A stretch of 64,000 nt of DNA, from contig BAABNI010000002.1 of assembly GCA_040365065.1 (NCBI GenBank), forward strand, positions 372,001-436,000, in the 5' to 3' direction. Made by a program: the position numbers and the translations under genes. This document shows positions 18,413 through 26,379 of the stretch, piece after piece. The stretch comes from Pelagadaptatus aseana (GTDB lineage: Bacteria > Pseudomonadota > Gammaproteobacteria > Pseudomonadales > Cellvibrionaceae). The notes under the pieces are model-generated. The model saw only the letters and a program-made list of their open reading frames with translations, was not told where the DNA came from and ran no database searches. The stretch's first letter is position 1. The number at the start of each line of letters is the position of its first letter.

Positions 18413-18856
18413 TCAGTGAAAACGCTCAGGGTAACCGGCGGCAACATTACTTCTGGCCACGCTTTGCCAGAGAGGCAGCACCTTGTCTGCCACCGGTTTC
18501 TCCAGCGCCCGCAGGGATTGCCAGAGCTCACTGACAGGGTCCGTGATGTGCCTGTCTGAAAGTCTTTCCGCCACCGCTGCCAGCAACCAGTCCACTGGCA
18601 TTTTGCTGGCTTTGAGCACATAAGCCATATCCAGCGCCGTACTGGCATAGCGCTCCTGTGCCATGGATGAAGATGGCTCCAAATCCAGTACCAGTTCAGC
18701 GAGGTCCAGCGCGTTGCCGAAATAATAAACCGCCTCCTGCCAATCCCCCTGCAGCACCGACTCACTGGCCGCCGTCATCAAGTGGTACCACATGTCTCGG
18801 GCCCGCTCCGGATACTCGGTGTAGCGTTGTCGATGGCGTGGGCAGATAAATTTCAT
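18413..18856 (-). CDS. uncharacterised helical protein behind a Fur box
   Basis: A 147-residue cytoplasmic protein that I cannot assign. It is rich in Trp, Tyr, Met and Leu helices; the middle (WQEAVYYFGNALDLAELVLD, about 39-58) resembles a TPR unit. It has no Cys cluster beyond one N-terminal Cys and no membrane span. AGGAG lies about 11 nt before the ATG. A near-perfect Fur box is 46 bp upstream of the start, so it is probably made under iron limitation, together with the 35-residue membrane protein. Confidence 0.7.
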   Translation of the reverse strand: MKFICPRHRQRYTEYPERARDMWYHLMTAASESVLQGDWQEAVYYFGNALDLAELVLDLEPSSSMAQERYASTALDMAYVLKASKMPVDWLLAAVAERLSDRHITDPVSELWQSLRALEKPVADKVLPLWQSVARSNVAAGYPERFH

Positions 18857-18901
18857 TGCTGTGGTACTCCTGACGGTTGGGGTCTCAACTCAATTAATGC
18901 A

Positions 18902-18920
18902 AATGATATTTATTCTCATT
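18902..18920. promoter_or_regulatory. Fur box upstream of the 147-residue/35-residue gene pair
   Basis: On the minus strand the site reads AATGAGAATAAATATCATT, which differs from the classic Fur box AATGAGAATNATTATCATT at one defined position. It is 46 bp from the start of the minus-strand gene ending at 18413, the usual place for an iron-dependent repressor. The nearest gene on the other side is prpE, which points the same way and ends here, so only the small operon can be the target. Confidence 0.8.
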
Positions 18921-19043
18921 TAAATATTCAAGTATTTATTGGGTCAGAAGATTGTGGCTTAAAATTTTTATACGGCTGGTACGAAAGGGTGGATGGTTGC
19001 GACAGAGGAATGGGGGGCGAGGAGATCCCACCAATACTGGAAA

Positions 19044-19133
19044 TTGCTCCTGCATTTCCAGCATACACCCCATCCATGGGGATATCGCCGCTTATTTACA
19101 TGGATGTAATGTATGCAAGTTTTGCAGGAGCAA
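19044..19133. repeat. nested inverted repeat with two inner hairpins
   Basis: The outer arms TTGCTCCTGCA (19044-19054) and TGCAGGAGCAA (19123-19133) pair perfectly. After a 6-bp mismatch GCATACA (19061-19067) pairs with TGTATGC (19110-19116). Inside lie two compact palindromes, CCCCATCCATGGGG (19068-19081) and TTACATGGATGTAA (19096-19109). The whole could fold as a four-way, cruciform-like structure in DNA or RNA. Confidence 0.8.
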
Positions 19134-19140
19134 AAACTTG

Positions 19141-19233
19141 TCCTGCGCATCCCTGCGCCCGCGGCATACATGCCATCCCTGGAATCGCCACTCCTGCGCA
19201 TCCATGCGCCCGCGGCATACATGCCATCCCTGG
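19141..19233. repeat. two 42-bp direct repeats made of small palindromes
   Basis: The 42-bp units at 19141-19182 and 19192-19233 are identical except at one base and repeat with a 51-bp period. Each contains three hairpin words: TGCGCATCC(C/A)TGCGC, GGCATACATGCC and TGCCATCCCTGGCA. Part of the unit recurs near 55090-55114, so it belongs to a dispersed repeat family. Confidence 0.85.
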
Positions 19234-19237
19234 CAAT

Positions 19238-19262
19238 AAAAAAGCCAACCCGAGGGTTGGCT
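19238..19262 (-). terminator. Rho-independent terminator of prpE
   Basis: On the minus strand AGCCAACCC and GGGTTGGCT form a perfect 9-bp stem with a 2-nt loop, followed by six T residues. It lies 33 bp after the stop codon of the acyl-CoA synthetase gene. The A-run on the other side could let it work in both directions. Confidence 0.92.
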
Positions 19263-19295
19263 AAAAACGTAACAAAAGTTAGAAAAAGAGAATAA

Positions 19296-21200
19296 TCAAC
19301 TGCCTTGACTGAGCGCTCCTACATCACGGCGCACCATTGCTTCGGCCATTTCACGGATACTGGCGGGATCGTCAATGGTGGAAGGTATGGAGTACTCCTC
19401 GCCATCGGCAATCTGGCGCAGCAGTTTGCGCAGAATTTTACCGGAACGGGTTTTCGGCAAGCGCTTGACCACAATCGCGGTTTTAAAGCACGCCAGCGCA
19501 CCAATACGGTCGCGTACATCGGCCACCAACTCCTGCTCCAGAGTTTCTTCGCTCATGTCTTCGCCGTCCTTGAGCAGCACAAAACCAATCGGTAGCTGGC
19601 CTTTAAGACCGCAGTTGATACCAATCACAGCGCACTCGGCCACGGCTTTATGATCGGCAACAATTTCTTCCATCTCACCGGTGGACAGGCGATGGCCGGA
19701 GACATTAATCACATCGTCGGTTCGGCCCATAATGAATACGTAACCGTCATCGTCGATATAGCCGCCGTCGCCGGAACAGTAATAGCCCGGGAAGGCCTCG
19801 AGATAGCCAATGTGGTAGCGATCGAAGTCGCCCCAGATGGTAGGAAAACAACTCGGGGGCATGGGCAGTTTCACCGCGACACTGCCCTGCTCGTTGGGGC
19901 CAACTTCTTTGCCCTCGTCATCGAGAATGCGCACATCAAAACCGGGGCTGGGCTTAGTCGCCGAACCGGGCTTGGTTGCCATCGGCTCCACCCCCATCAG
20001 GTTGCCGCAGATGGCCCAGCCGGTTTCCGTCTGCCACCAGTGATCCACCACCGGCAGACCCAACAGGTTTTTAATCCACTCGTAAGTGGGCGGATCCAGA
20101 CGCTCACCGGCGACAAAAATGGTTTCCAGACTGGATACGTCATACTGCTTCAGCAGCTCGCCATTGGGGTCTTCTTTCTTGACCGCACGGAAGGCCGTCG
20201 GGGCTGAAAACAGGCCTTTGACCTTGTATTCCTCAGCCACCCGCCAGAAGGCTCCGGCATCCGGGGTGCGCACTGGCTTACCCTCATAGAGCACTGTCGA
20301 CAGTCCCGCCAACAGTGGCCCGTAGACAATATAGGAGTGCCCCACAACCCAGCCCACATCGGAGGCGGCCCAGAAAACATCGCCAGCATCCATGTTGTAG
20401 ATGGCCTTCATGCTGTATTTCAGTGCCACCGCATGACCACCGTTGTCGCGCACCACACCCTTTGGCTTACCGGTGGTGCCGGAGGTGTAAAGAATATAGA
20501 GAGGGTCCGTCGCCTTCACCGGCACGCAGGCCGCCGGTTCACAGTCGGCAATGGCCTCAGCCCAGGTTACGTCACGACCGGCCTGCATCTCAGCCTGAGC
20601 CTGCTCGCGCTCGAGGATGATGCAGCAATCGGGCTTGTGTGCGGCAATATTGATGGCCTCATCCAACAGGGGTTTGTAGGGGATCACCCGATCCACTTCA
20701 ATACCGCAGGAGGCGGTAACAACCACTTTGGGTGCCGCATCATCGATGCGCACCGCCAGTTCCTTGGCGGCAAAGCCACCAAACACCACCGAGTGGATCG
20801 CACCCAAACGGGCCACGGCCAACATGGCCACAGCGGCCTCTGCCACCATTGGCATATAGATCAGCACCCGGTCACCCTTGCTGACGCCACGTTGTTTCAA
20901 GCCACCGGCAAACAAGGCCACTCGGTCGCGGAGTTCGTTGTAGGTAATGGCTTCCTTACTGGCGGTTACCGGAGAATCATAATAGATGGCGACCTGATCA
21001 CCACGGCCAGCGTCAATATTGGCGTCCAGTGCCATATGGCAGGTATTCATTTCACCGTCTACAAACCAGCGATCAATGCCATTTTCATCCTTGCCCAGTA
21101 CGGTTTGAGGAAACTGGAACCAATCCAGATCGCGCGCCTTTTCAGACCAAAACGCCTCCGGTTCCTGAATTGAGCGTTGATATTCAGCTGCGTAGCTCAT
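19296..21200 (-). CDS. prpE: propionyl-CoA synthetase (acyl-CoA synthetase family)
   Basis: AMP-forming ligase of 634 residues that makes propionyl-CoA (or acetyl-CoA) from the acid, CoA and ATP. The nucleotide loop YTSGTTGKPKG is at 238-248 and the C-terminal acetylatable Lys motif KTRSGKILRK near 590. The opening YQRSIQEPEAFW, the phrase FSAPTAFRAVKK and the closing TIDDPASI follow E. coli PrpE more closely than Acs. The gene stands alone with its own terminator; no prpBCD genes are in the window, so propionate would enter metabolism elsewhere. The Acs/PrpE choice is likely but not certain. Confidence 0.85.
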   Translation of the reverse strand: MSYAAEYQRSIQEPEAFWSEKARDLDWFQFPQTVLGKDENGIDRWFVDGEMNTCHMALDANIDAGRGDQVAIYYDSPVTASKEAITYNELRDRVALFAGGLKQRGVSKGDRVLIYMPMVAEAAVAMLAVARLGAIHSVVFGGFAAKELAVRIDDAAPKVVVTASCGIEVDRVIPYKPLLDEAINIAAHKPDCCIILEREQAQAEMQAGRDVTWAEAIADCEPAACVPVKATDPLYILYTSGTTGKPKGVVRDNGGHAVALKYSMKAIYNMDAGDVFWAASDVGWVVGHSYIVYGPLLAGLSTVLYEGKPVRTPDAGAFWRVAEEYKVKGLFSAPTAFRAVKKEDPNGELLKQYDVSSLETIFVAGERLDPPTYEWIKNLLGLPVVDHWWQTETGWAICGNLMGVEPMATKPGSATKPSPGFDVRILDDEGKEVGPNEQGSVAVKLPMPPSCFPTIWGDFDRYHIGYLEAFPGYYCSGDGGYIDDDGYVFIMGRTDDVINVSGHRLSTGEMEEIVADHKAVAECAVIGINCGLKGQLPIGFVLLKDGEDMSEETLEQELVADVRDRIGALACFKTAIVVKRLPKTRSGKILRKLLRQIADGEEYSIPSTIDDPASIREMAEAMVRRDVGALSQGS

Positions 21201-21324
21201 AGATAACTCCGATACCCACTAAAGACTTTAAGCATTTGAAATTATTGTTTTTTTGCCAGCTGCACAACACGACTTTAGTAGCAGGACATTGAGCATAGAC
21301 CATTTACCAGCCGGTCAGATCTGC

Positions 21325-22134
21325 CTATTGCTGTGCAGTATCGGGAAGAATCCGATCCTGTTGACGACTCCATTGGTAGTTACGGTCAAAAATCTCACTG
21401 AGTGAACCGTTCTGATGCAGTTGCTCCAGTGCCTCGGCGTAAACCGGCAACAGATCTTTGTGAGGGGAGTGTTTGGACATATACAGACTGCCGCTGGCAC
21501 CTTTGAAATCGAGCAGCACCGTCAGCCTGGCGGGATCGACCTGCATTTTTTCCATGGCCCAGTACACCGCCTGATCGGTTCCCGCCATGGCGTAAAGGCG
21601 ATTGCGCAGCAACATGGCGATACCCTGATACATACTGTTAACCGGTATGCGGCGAATGACATCGTCTTCATCAAAGACAGGACCGTATTTCGATCCCCGC
21701 ATATGCCCCACATTCTGCCCGGCAAGATCTTTCATGGACGAAATAGCCGGCCTGTCGGCAAGGGCAATAATCAGAATGCGGGTATCAACAATATGCCCGA
21801 CACGAAGGGCCGATTGGCGGGACTCAGGGGAATCAAACAACACCGCCAGATCCACGGCGCCACTGAACAGGGAATAAATCACCCGCGGGTAAGGCATCAT
21901 TTGATTATTAGCCGCAATACCGGTGGTCGACTGGAGAGAATCCATGACAGAGACCAGCAAACCGGAGGGCGCCTGTCCCGGCTCGGAGATCCCCCAAGGC
22001 GTAATGGTTGTGGTGGCAAATTTGACCGGCTGCGTCGAAGAAGAGCCTTTTAGAGACTCAGGGTAAGAAGCATCTGCAGCCCAGACATTACCGATCCAGC
22101 CCCAACACAAAAACAACAGTAGAAATAAACGCAT
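21325..22134 (-). CDS. periplasmic solute-binding protein, family 3
   Basis: Secreted binding protein of about 269 residues with a signal peptide ending near NVWA. The fold is of the SBP family 3 type (amino-acid-like ligands), with FATTTITPWGISEPGQAPSG near the N-terminus and PYPRVIYSLFSGAVDLAVLF further on. I start at the ATG at 22134, preceded by AGG; a TTG five codons earlier is possible. No permease or ATPase gene is near. It follows a second binding-protein gene with a 4-bp gap, so the pair may serve sensing rather than transport. Confidence 0.78.
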   Translation of the reverse strand: MRLFLLLFLCWGWIGNVWAADASYPESLKGSSSTQPVKFATTTITPWGISEPGQAPSGLLVSVMDSLQSTTGIAANNQMMPYPRVIYSLFSGAVDLAVLFDSPESRQSALRVGHIVDTRILIIALADRPAISSMKDLAGQNVGHMRGSKYGPVFDEDDVIRRIPVNSMYQGIAMLLRNRLYAMAGTDQAVYWAMEKMQVDPARLTVLLDFKGASGSLYMSKHSPHKDLLPVYAEALEQLHQNGSLSEIFDRNYQWSRQQDRILPDTAQQ

Positions 22135-22138
22135 AAGC

Positions 22139-23278
22139 CTAATGATCAATCCCCTGGGTAGCGATCAGCGCTTTTGAATCAAGCAACTGTCCAAGAGAAA
22201 ACTGGTAAGCCGGGCGCTCAGAATTATAAACCTTGCTCAGGCTTCTGTAGTTCAGGTTACGCCACTGTCGCGTATGTAAGATCGGTAGGTAGTGCTTTAT
22301 ATTATTCCGGGTCACAGCCTCAAACAGCCTCCTTTGCTGATACAGCCCGCCATCATCCTTAAAGTCGAGCCCATGATGATAATCATACAGCATGATCAGG
22401 CTCCAGCCAGCAGTCATAAAATGGCCACCCACTGAGGCAAACAGTGAACCCTCCTCCAGCGCCGCCACTTCATCGGCATCCCAGTTAATGCTGGCAAGAT
22501 TGATCTCAGGCAGATCCGGGTGTTTCCTCAATGCCGCCAGAACCCCCATGGCCATGGCGCCATTGGCCGCCCAGATGGCGTTGACCTGAGGATAGCGCCG
22601 TAGCAATCCCGGAGTTTTCCTTAAGGGCGTGTCATAGCGCCAGTCGCCCGCTTCAATATGCTCAAGTCTGGCCCCGGGGTGATTAGCCACCGCACGCATT
22701 AAGCCCTTTACTCTTAATGTGGAGGCTGAGGTGATGTCGTCACCGCTGTAAGCCAGCAACCGGGCCTCCCCATCGGGCAAACTGTGGAGTAAGTGTTCCG
22801 CCAGTTGATATCCGGCGTATTCATTATCAGGCAGCAGGGAGCCGAGCCAGTGTCGATACTGTTGTCTGGGCAAGGGCTGGCGATCCAGCGTTTTACTGAA
22901 GTGGTTATAGGCCAGAAAAAAAGGAATACCCGCCGCATCAATTTGTGCAAACAGAGGATTCAATGCGAAACGCTCATTCACCAGCAGCAGATAATCGGGT
23001 TTTTGCTGGCGGTTTATCACCTCAGTGACCAGCGACTGCATCGTAAAACTGCTTCGCCCGGCGTATAGAATTTCCAGCCTGATCCCCAGATCCAGAGCAA
23101 CCGCCTCAGCAAAGCGGCCGGCTTCTGGCCAGAAGCCACCCGTGGGGTTATTAGTTTGATTATGTCCCGGATTGACAAATACCACGTGCATCGGCTCGGC
23201 CTTTGGGGCTTGAGCAACAACACTGATACTGATCAACAGGGCCAGAACCGGCCCAAGTCTTCGAGCAAACTGCAACAT
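22139..23278 (-). CDS. periplasmic binding protein, type I fold (sugar-binding-like)
   Basis: A 379-residue exported protein with a signal peptide (about 1-27). The body matches the type I periplasmic binding fold used by ribose/galactose-binding proteins and LuxP: VVFVNPGHNQTNNPTGGFW at the first strand, LLAYSGDDITSASTLRVKG in the middle and AIWAANGAMAMGVLAAL in the second lobe. The ligand is unknown. It lacks transporter partners and is paired with a family 3 binding protein directly downstream. Confidence 0.75.
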   Translation of the reverse strand: MLQFARRLGPVLALLISISVVAQAPKAEPMHVVFVNPGHNQTNNPTGGFWPEAGRFAEAVALDLGIRLEILYAGRSSFTMQSLVTEVINRQQKPDYLLLVNERFALNPLFAQIDAAGIPFFLAYNHFSKTLDRQPLPRQQYRHWLGSLLPDNEYAGYQLAEHLLHSLPDGEARLLAYSGDDITSASTLRVKGLMRAVANHPGARLEHIEAGDWRYDTPLRKTPGLLRRYPQVNAIWAANGAMAMGVLAALRKHPDLPEINLASINWDADEVAALEEGSLFASVGGHFMTAGWSLIMLYDYHHGLDFKDDGGLYQQRRLFEAVTRNNIKHYLPILHTRQWRNLNYRSLSKVYNSERPAYQFSLGQLLDSKALIATQGIDH

Positions 23279-23370
23279 GGAGAGTAACTGCGTCCGATTT
23301 ACTTCCAGTATAGGCGCAGTCTTACTGTAATAAAGTCCGGCAGGTGATCTGCTCCAGAAATCTAGAAAGC

Positions 23371-24018
23371 CTAGGTCCAGAGATCAATAGGGGTTTGATG
23401 AGTCAGCGTGCGAAGAATATCCGAGCGGGTAACAATCCCGATCAGTTGTTCCCCGGCCATGATGGGCATGGCACCAACGCGATGATCCAACATAACCTCC
23501 GCCAGCGTACGCAAATAGGTGTCGGCGGTGGCCGTCAGAACCTTGTGACTCATTACGTCCCCCACCGTCAGCCTGTCGGATTTGCCATTGAGCAGCTCCG
23601 TGTCGGGCAACAACAGACTCGAACTGGCCTGCAGCGCATCGCGGTCCGAGACCAGCCCCAATAACCGTCCCTGGCCATCAAGCACCGGGAAGTGACGAAA
23701 ACGCCATTGTGAAAATTGCTGCCAGAGCCCCACCAGATTCAGTCCAGGTGCGACAGACTGCACCGGTTTGCTCATAATCTGCTCAGCAAAAAACACCGGA
23801 TGCCGCTGTTGCTCGACCGGCGCGGCTGAAAACAGGGGTTTGCGTTGCCGACCAGCAACCGCTGAACCATAGGGATGGTCACCGTCCTTATACTGATCTC
23901 GGGGTGATACCTTATGTGGGCCGCCACTGGCATTGGCCTTATTGACATGGCGGGGAGGAAAAACATCGTACCAGGGAGTGGCAATACCCCTCCCCTGTTC
24001 ATAAACCTGAAATGGCAT
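23371..24018 (-). CDS. CBS-domain pair protein
   Basis: Cytoplasmic 215-residue protein. Residues about 80-140 (IMSKPVQSVAP ... FPVLDGQGRLLGLVSDRD) and 150-208 (VMSHKVLTATAD ... MPIMAGEQLIGIVTRSDIL) form two CBS motifs, which together bind an adenine nucleotide in this family. The N-terminal 70 residues are polar and probably disordered. It has no enzyme domain, so it likely acts on a partner that I cannot name. Confidence 0.82.
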   Translation of the reverse strand: MPFQVYEQGRGIATPWYDVFPPRHVNKANASGGPHKVSPRDQYKDGDHPYGSAVAGRQRKPLFSAAPVEQQRHPVFFAEQIMSKPVQSVAPGLNLVGLWQQFSQWRFRHFPVLDGQGRLLGLVSDRDALQASSSLLLPDTELLNGKSDRLTVGDVMSHKVLTATADTYLRTLAEVMLDHRVGAMPIMAGEQLIGIVTRSDILRTLTHQTPIDLWT

Positions 24019-24128
24019 AAGAGCCCCGCAACAGAAAACACATCTTCAGTGTAACTCCCATTGCCTGAATTTACAGGGGCCAAGCCATTGCGACTTATTT
24101 TAAATCAAGGATGTCGAGCAGTAGAGTC

Positions 24129-25364
24129 TCAGGTCAGTAAAGCCCACTGCCAGAAACCCGCCAGCAGCCCCAGTACAGCACCGACTGCAATCAGCTTCCA
24201 TTCGTCCTCGGCCACAACCGGGTGCAACAATTCATAGAACTCTTCACCAGGCAAGTTGCCGACACGTTCAGCCACCGTCTCCTCAATATCAAAAGCCTTA
24301 TCGATATAATTCAAAGAACGCTTATCAGGACGCTCCAGCTCTTTGATGGTGCGATCACTGATGATATCGCTGATGCGAGCATACTGGGTCGGGCCAATAC
24401 TCATTACCGTGAGCGGCTTAAAGGAGCCCTGAGTCGCCTCCAGAGAATGATTGACCTCACGATGAATCATATCGCGGATACGATCGACCGAATTCTTGCT
24501 CTTGAGGAATTCCTCGGCAACGATCTCTGCGCGAATCAGATCCTCAGCAAACACCTTGCCAAAGTAACGAGACACCTCTTTCTGGCGTTTGATAAACAGC
24601 CCCAGAATGGTAAAAGGGCCAACTTTTACCGGCTCCACCGGTTTCTGAATCAGGTAGATGGCGATGGTGTTGGTCAGGTAGCCAACCAACAGGCCGAACA
24701 GGGGCAGTAACCACCAGACCGGATAGAAATACCAGAGAAACATCACCGGAATCCCCAAGGGGAAGCCAAAATAAAAACCACTGCGCTCGAGAAAGCGAAA
24801 CTCTTTTGCCCCCGACGTTTTAAAGATGTCGATCAACATCTCCTTGTTGTTACCCAGCTTTTCGACAATCAACTCATTCAGATCAAGTAAGTCCTCCGAT
24901 TCATCCTTGATGTCATCGACCATCTTGCGAACCATATCCGGCAACTGCTTTTTAACCTCGTCGTAAACCTTCTCTTTGAGCCAGATGGGTGAGGCACTCC
25001 AGAGAAAATTACTGACTTTGAAACCGTAGCTGGTGGTTTGCTCCATGACTTCGTCGACCAGCTCTTCTACAAAGTTTTCCAACCGGTTCGACATGGCATC
25101 CACCAGATGTTCCGGGTGAACGCGACTGATCAATTCCTCCTGAGTCAGGACCCGGCGCACACTGTGATCAACTACCACACGGGCCATCTTCTCGGAATTA
25201 GCCGGAATCACGCCCTGCCAGCCGATAGGACCTACCCCCTGAAATTCAACCGGCCCCATCATCATTTTTACGGCCAGCCAATTGGTGCCATAGCCGACAA
25301 TGGCACTGACCAGAGGAATGGTCAGATAGGTCCAGTACTCTTGAAAAAACTCTGCGATTGTCAT
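24129..25364 (-). CDS. DUF445 family membrane protein
   Basis: A 411-residue protein with membrane segments at the N-terminus (about 12-35), middle (about 200-245) and C-terminus (about 390-411) and two long, charged helical regions between them. The blocks IVGYGTNWLAVKMMMGPVEF and LVGYLTNTIAIYLI are the repeated glycine-asparagine motif of DUF445. The function of this family is unknown. AGGAG lies 5 nt before the ATG. The upstream neighbour is the tandem GST-N gene, 18 bp away, suggesting an operon. Confidence 0.85.
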   Translation of the reverse strand: MTIAEFFQEYWTYLTIPLVSAIVGYGTNWLAVKMMMGPVEFQGVGPIGWQGVIPANSEKMARVVVDHSVRRVLTQEELISRVHPEHLVDAMSNRLENFVEELVDEVMEQTTSYGFKVSNFLWSASPIWLKEKVYDEVKKQLPDMVRKMVDDIKDESEDLLDLNELIVEKLGNNKEMLIDIFKTSGAKEFRFLERSGFYFGFPLGIPVMFLWYFYPVWWLLPLFGLLVGYLTNTIAIYLIQKPVEPVKVGPFTILGLFIKRQKEVSRYFGKVFAEDLIRAEIVAEEFLKSKNSVDRIRDMIHREVNHSLEATQGSFKPLTVMSIGPTQYARISDIISDRTIKELERPDKRSLNYIDKAFDIEETVAERVGNLPGEEFYELLHPVVAEDEWKLIAVGAVLGLLAGFWQWALLT

Positions 25365-25382
25365 ATCAGCTCCTGCAAATAA

Positions 25383-26141
25383 TTATTTCTTGTTCTTTTG
25401 CCCATAGGTGTGCTCGAGATAGCGATTGATGTCCGCCGACTCGTACATTTCCACACCGGTGTTTGGGTCAATCAGGTAGGGCACCTGCACCTTGCCGGTG
25501 CGTTCCAGCAAAGCCTTGCGATTGCGCCCCTTGACCGCCAATCCCGGAAACAGGGCTGATCGAATTTGTGGCGGCCCCATATCCCGCCACATGGCCTTGC
25601 CGGTATTGCGCAATTCATAGGGCAACTCCAACTCACACAAACGCTCGCGGACCCGGCGGGCAAACGGACTGGATTCAAAACTGTACAGCACCAGAGGCTT
25701 CTCAGGCTGACGTGCCGGGCGTGCGGTTTGCTTGCCACGAACCAGAGAAGCAGAAATCGAGCCAGCCACTGCCAGTTCTCTTAGTCCCAGCGGCTGTCGC
25801 CTCTGACCATAGGTTTTATACAGATACTGGATGATGGCATCCGACTCATAGAGTTTCTTGCCGGTGTTGTGGTCAACCAGGAAAGGCAATTGCACCCGGC
25901 CACCAAGCTCACGCACCTGTTTGCGGTAGCGATCACCACCCGGTGGGCAGGGATAAATCATTGCATCCACATCCAGCTCGGTCAGCGCCTCTCGCACCAA
26001 CCGGCAATAGGGACAGGATTCAAACTCATAGAGTTCCAGCATCTGCTTGGGCTGGCGTCTGGCGGGTTTGGCACTGGTGCCACGCCAGGCTCGCATGGTC
26101 GATGTCACAGACGAATTCAATACATCCAGTACCGGCTGCAT
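25383..26141 (-). CDS. tandem GST-N (thioredoxin-fold) domain protein
   Basis: A 252-residue protein made of two glutathione S-transferase N-terminal domains (about 35-112 and 148-248) without the helical GST C-terminal domain. The first has a glutaredoxin-like ESCPYC motif; in the second the same place reads ESSPFA, so the redox Cys pair is lost. Both keep the cis-Pro block (LPFLVDHNTGKKLYESDAI and VPYLIDPNTGVEMYESADI). The internal duplication is plain. GAGGTGA is an excellent ribosome site just before the ATG. Probably co-transcribed with the DUF445 gene. Confidence 0.85.
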   Translation of the reverse strand: MQPVLDVLNSSVTSTMRAWRGTSAKPARRQPKQMLELYEFESCPYCRLVREALTELDVDAMIYPCPPGGDRYRKQVRELGGRVQLPFLVDHNTGKKLYESDAIIQYLYKTYGQRRQPLGLRELAVAGSISASLVRGKQTARPARQPEKPLVLYSFESSPFARRVRERLCELELPYELRNTGKAMWRDMGPPQIRSALFPGLAVKGRNRKALLERTGKVQVPYLIDPNTGVEMYESADINRYLEHTYGQKNKK

Positions 26142-26324
26142 AAATCACCTCAAAAGTTTATAAGGAGTCCCAGAAAGAGCCCCAAAGAATATCAAAAAAA
26201 CAGGGTCATAGTACCCGTGGGCAAGGCCCCAAAGTGCTTTCTGGTAAGCAGAAACCGGATAATGGCAGAGATAGAATGACCACAGAGTCAGACAAGGCTA
26301 CTACGCCAGCCATAAGAAGTGAAC

Positions 26325-26365
26325 ATCGACACCCGACAATTCATAAAACTGCCTTTGGTGTCGAT
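26325..26365. repeat. 9-bp inverted repeat after the Rieske oxygenase gene
   Basis: ATCGACACC (26325-26333) and GGTGTCGAT (26357-26365) pair perfectly across a 23-nt loop, 15 bp beyond the oxygenase stop. There is no long T-run, so it is either a weak transcript-end structure or a protein site. Confidence 0.45.
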
Positions 26366-26379
26366 TTTGGCACCGCAAA

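Larger units (their letters stand above)
18857..19295. other. gene-free interval rich in palindromes
   Basis: This 439-bp gap has no credible coding frame. From right to left it holds the prpE terminator, two near-identical 42-bp direct repeats, a nested inverted repeat, and the Fur box with the promoter of the small minus-strand operon. Confidence 0.7.

Noticed and set aside
19141..19233. Possible CRISPR-like direct repeats
   Set aside because: Only two units with a 9-bp gap, no cas genes, and the units are made of palindromes. This is a dispersed-repeat type, not an array.
18968..19295. Short open frames in the repeat block before prpE
   Set aside because: Their translations only repeat the palindromic units and no ribosome site is present.
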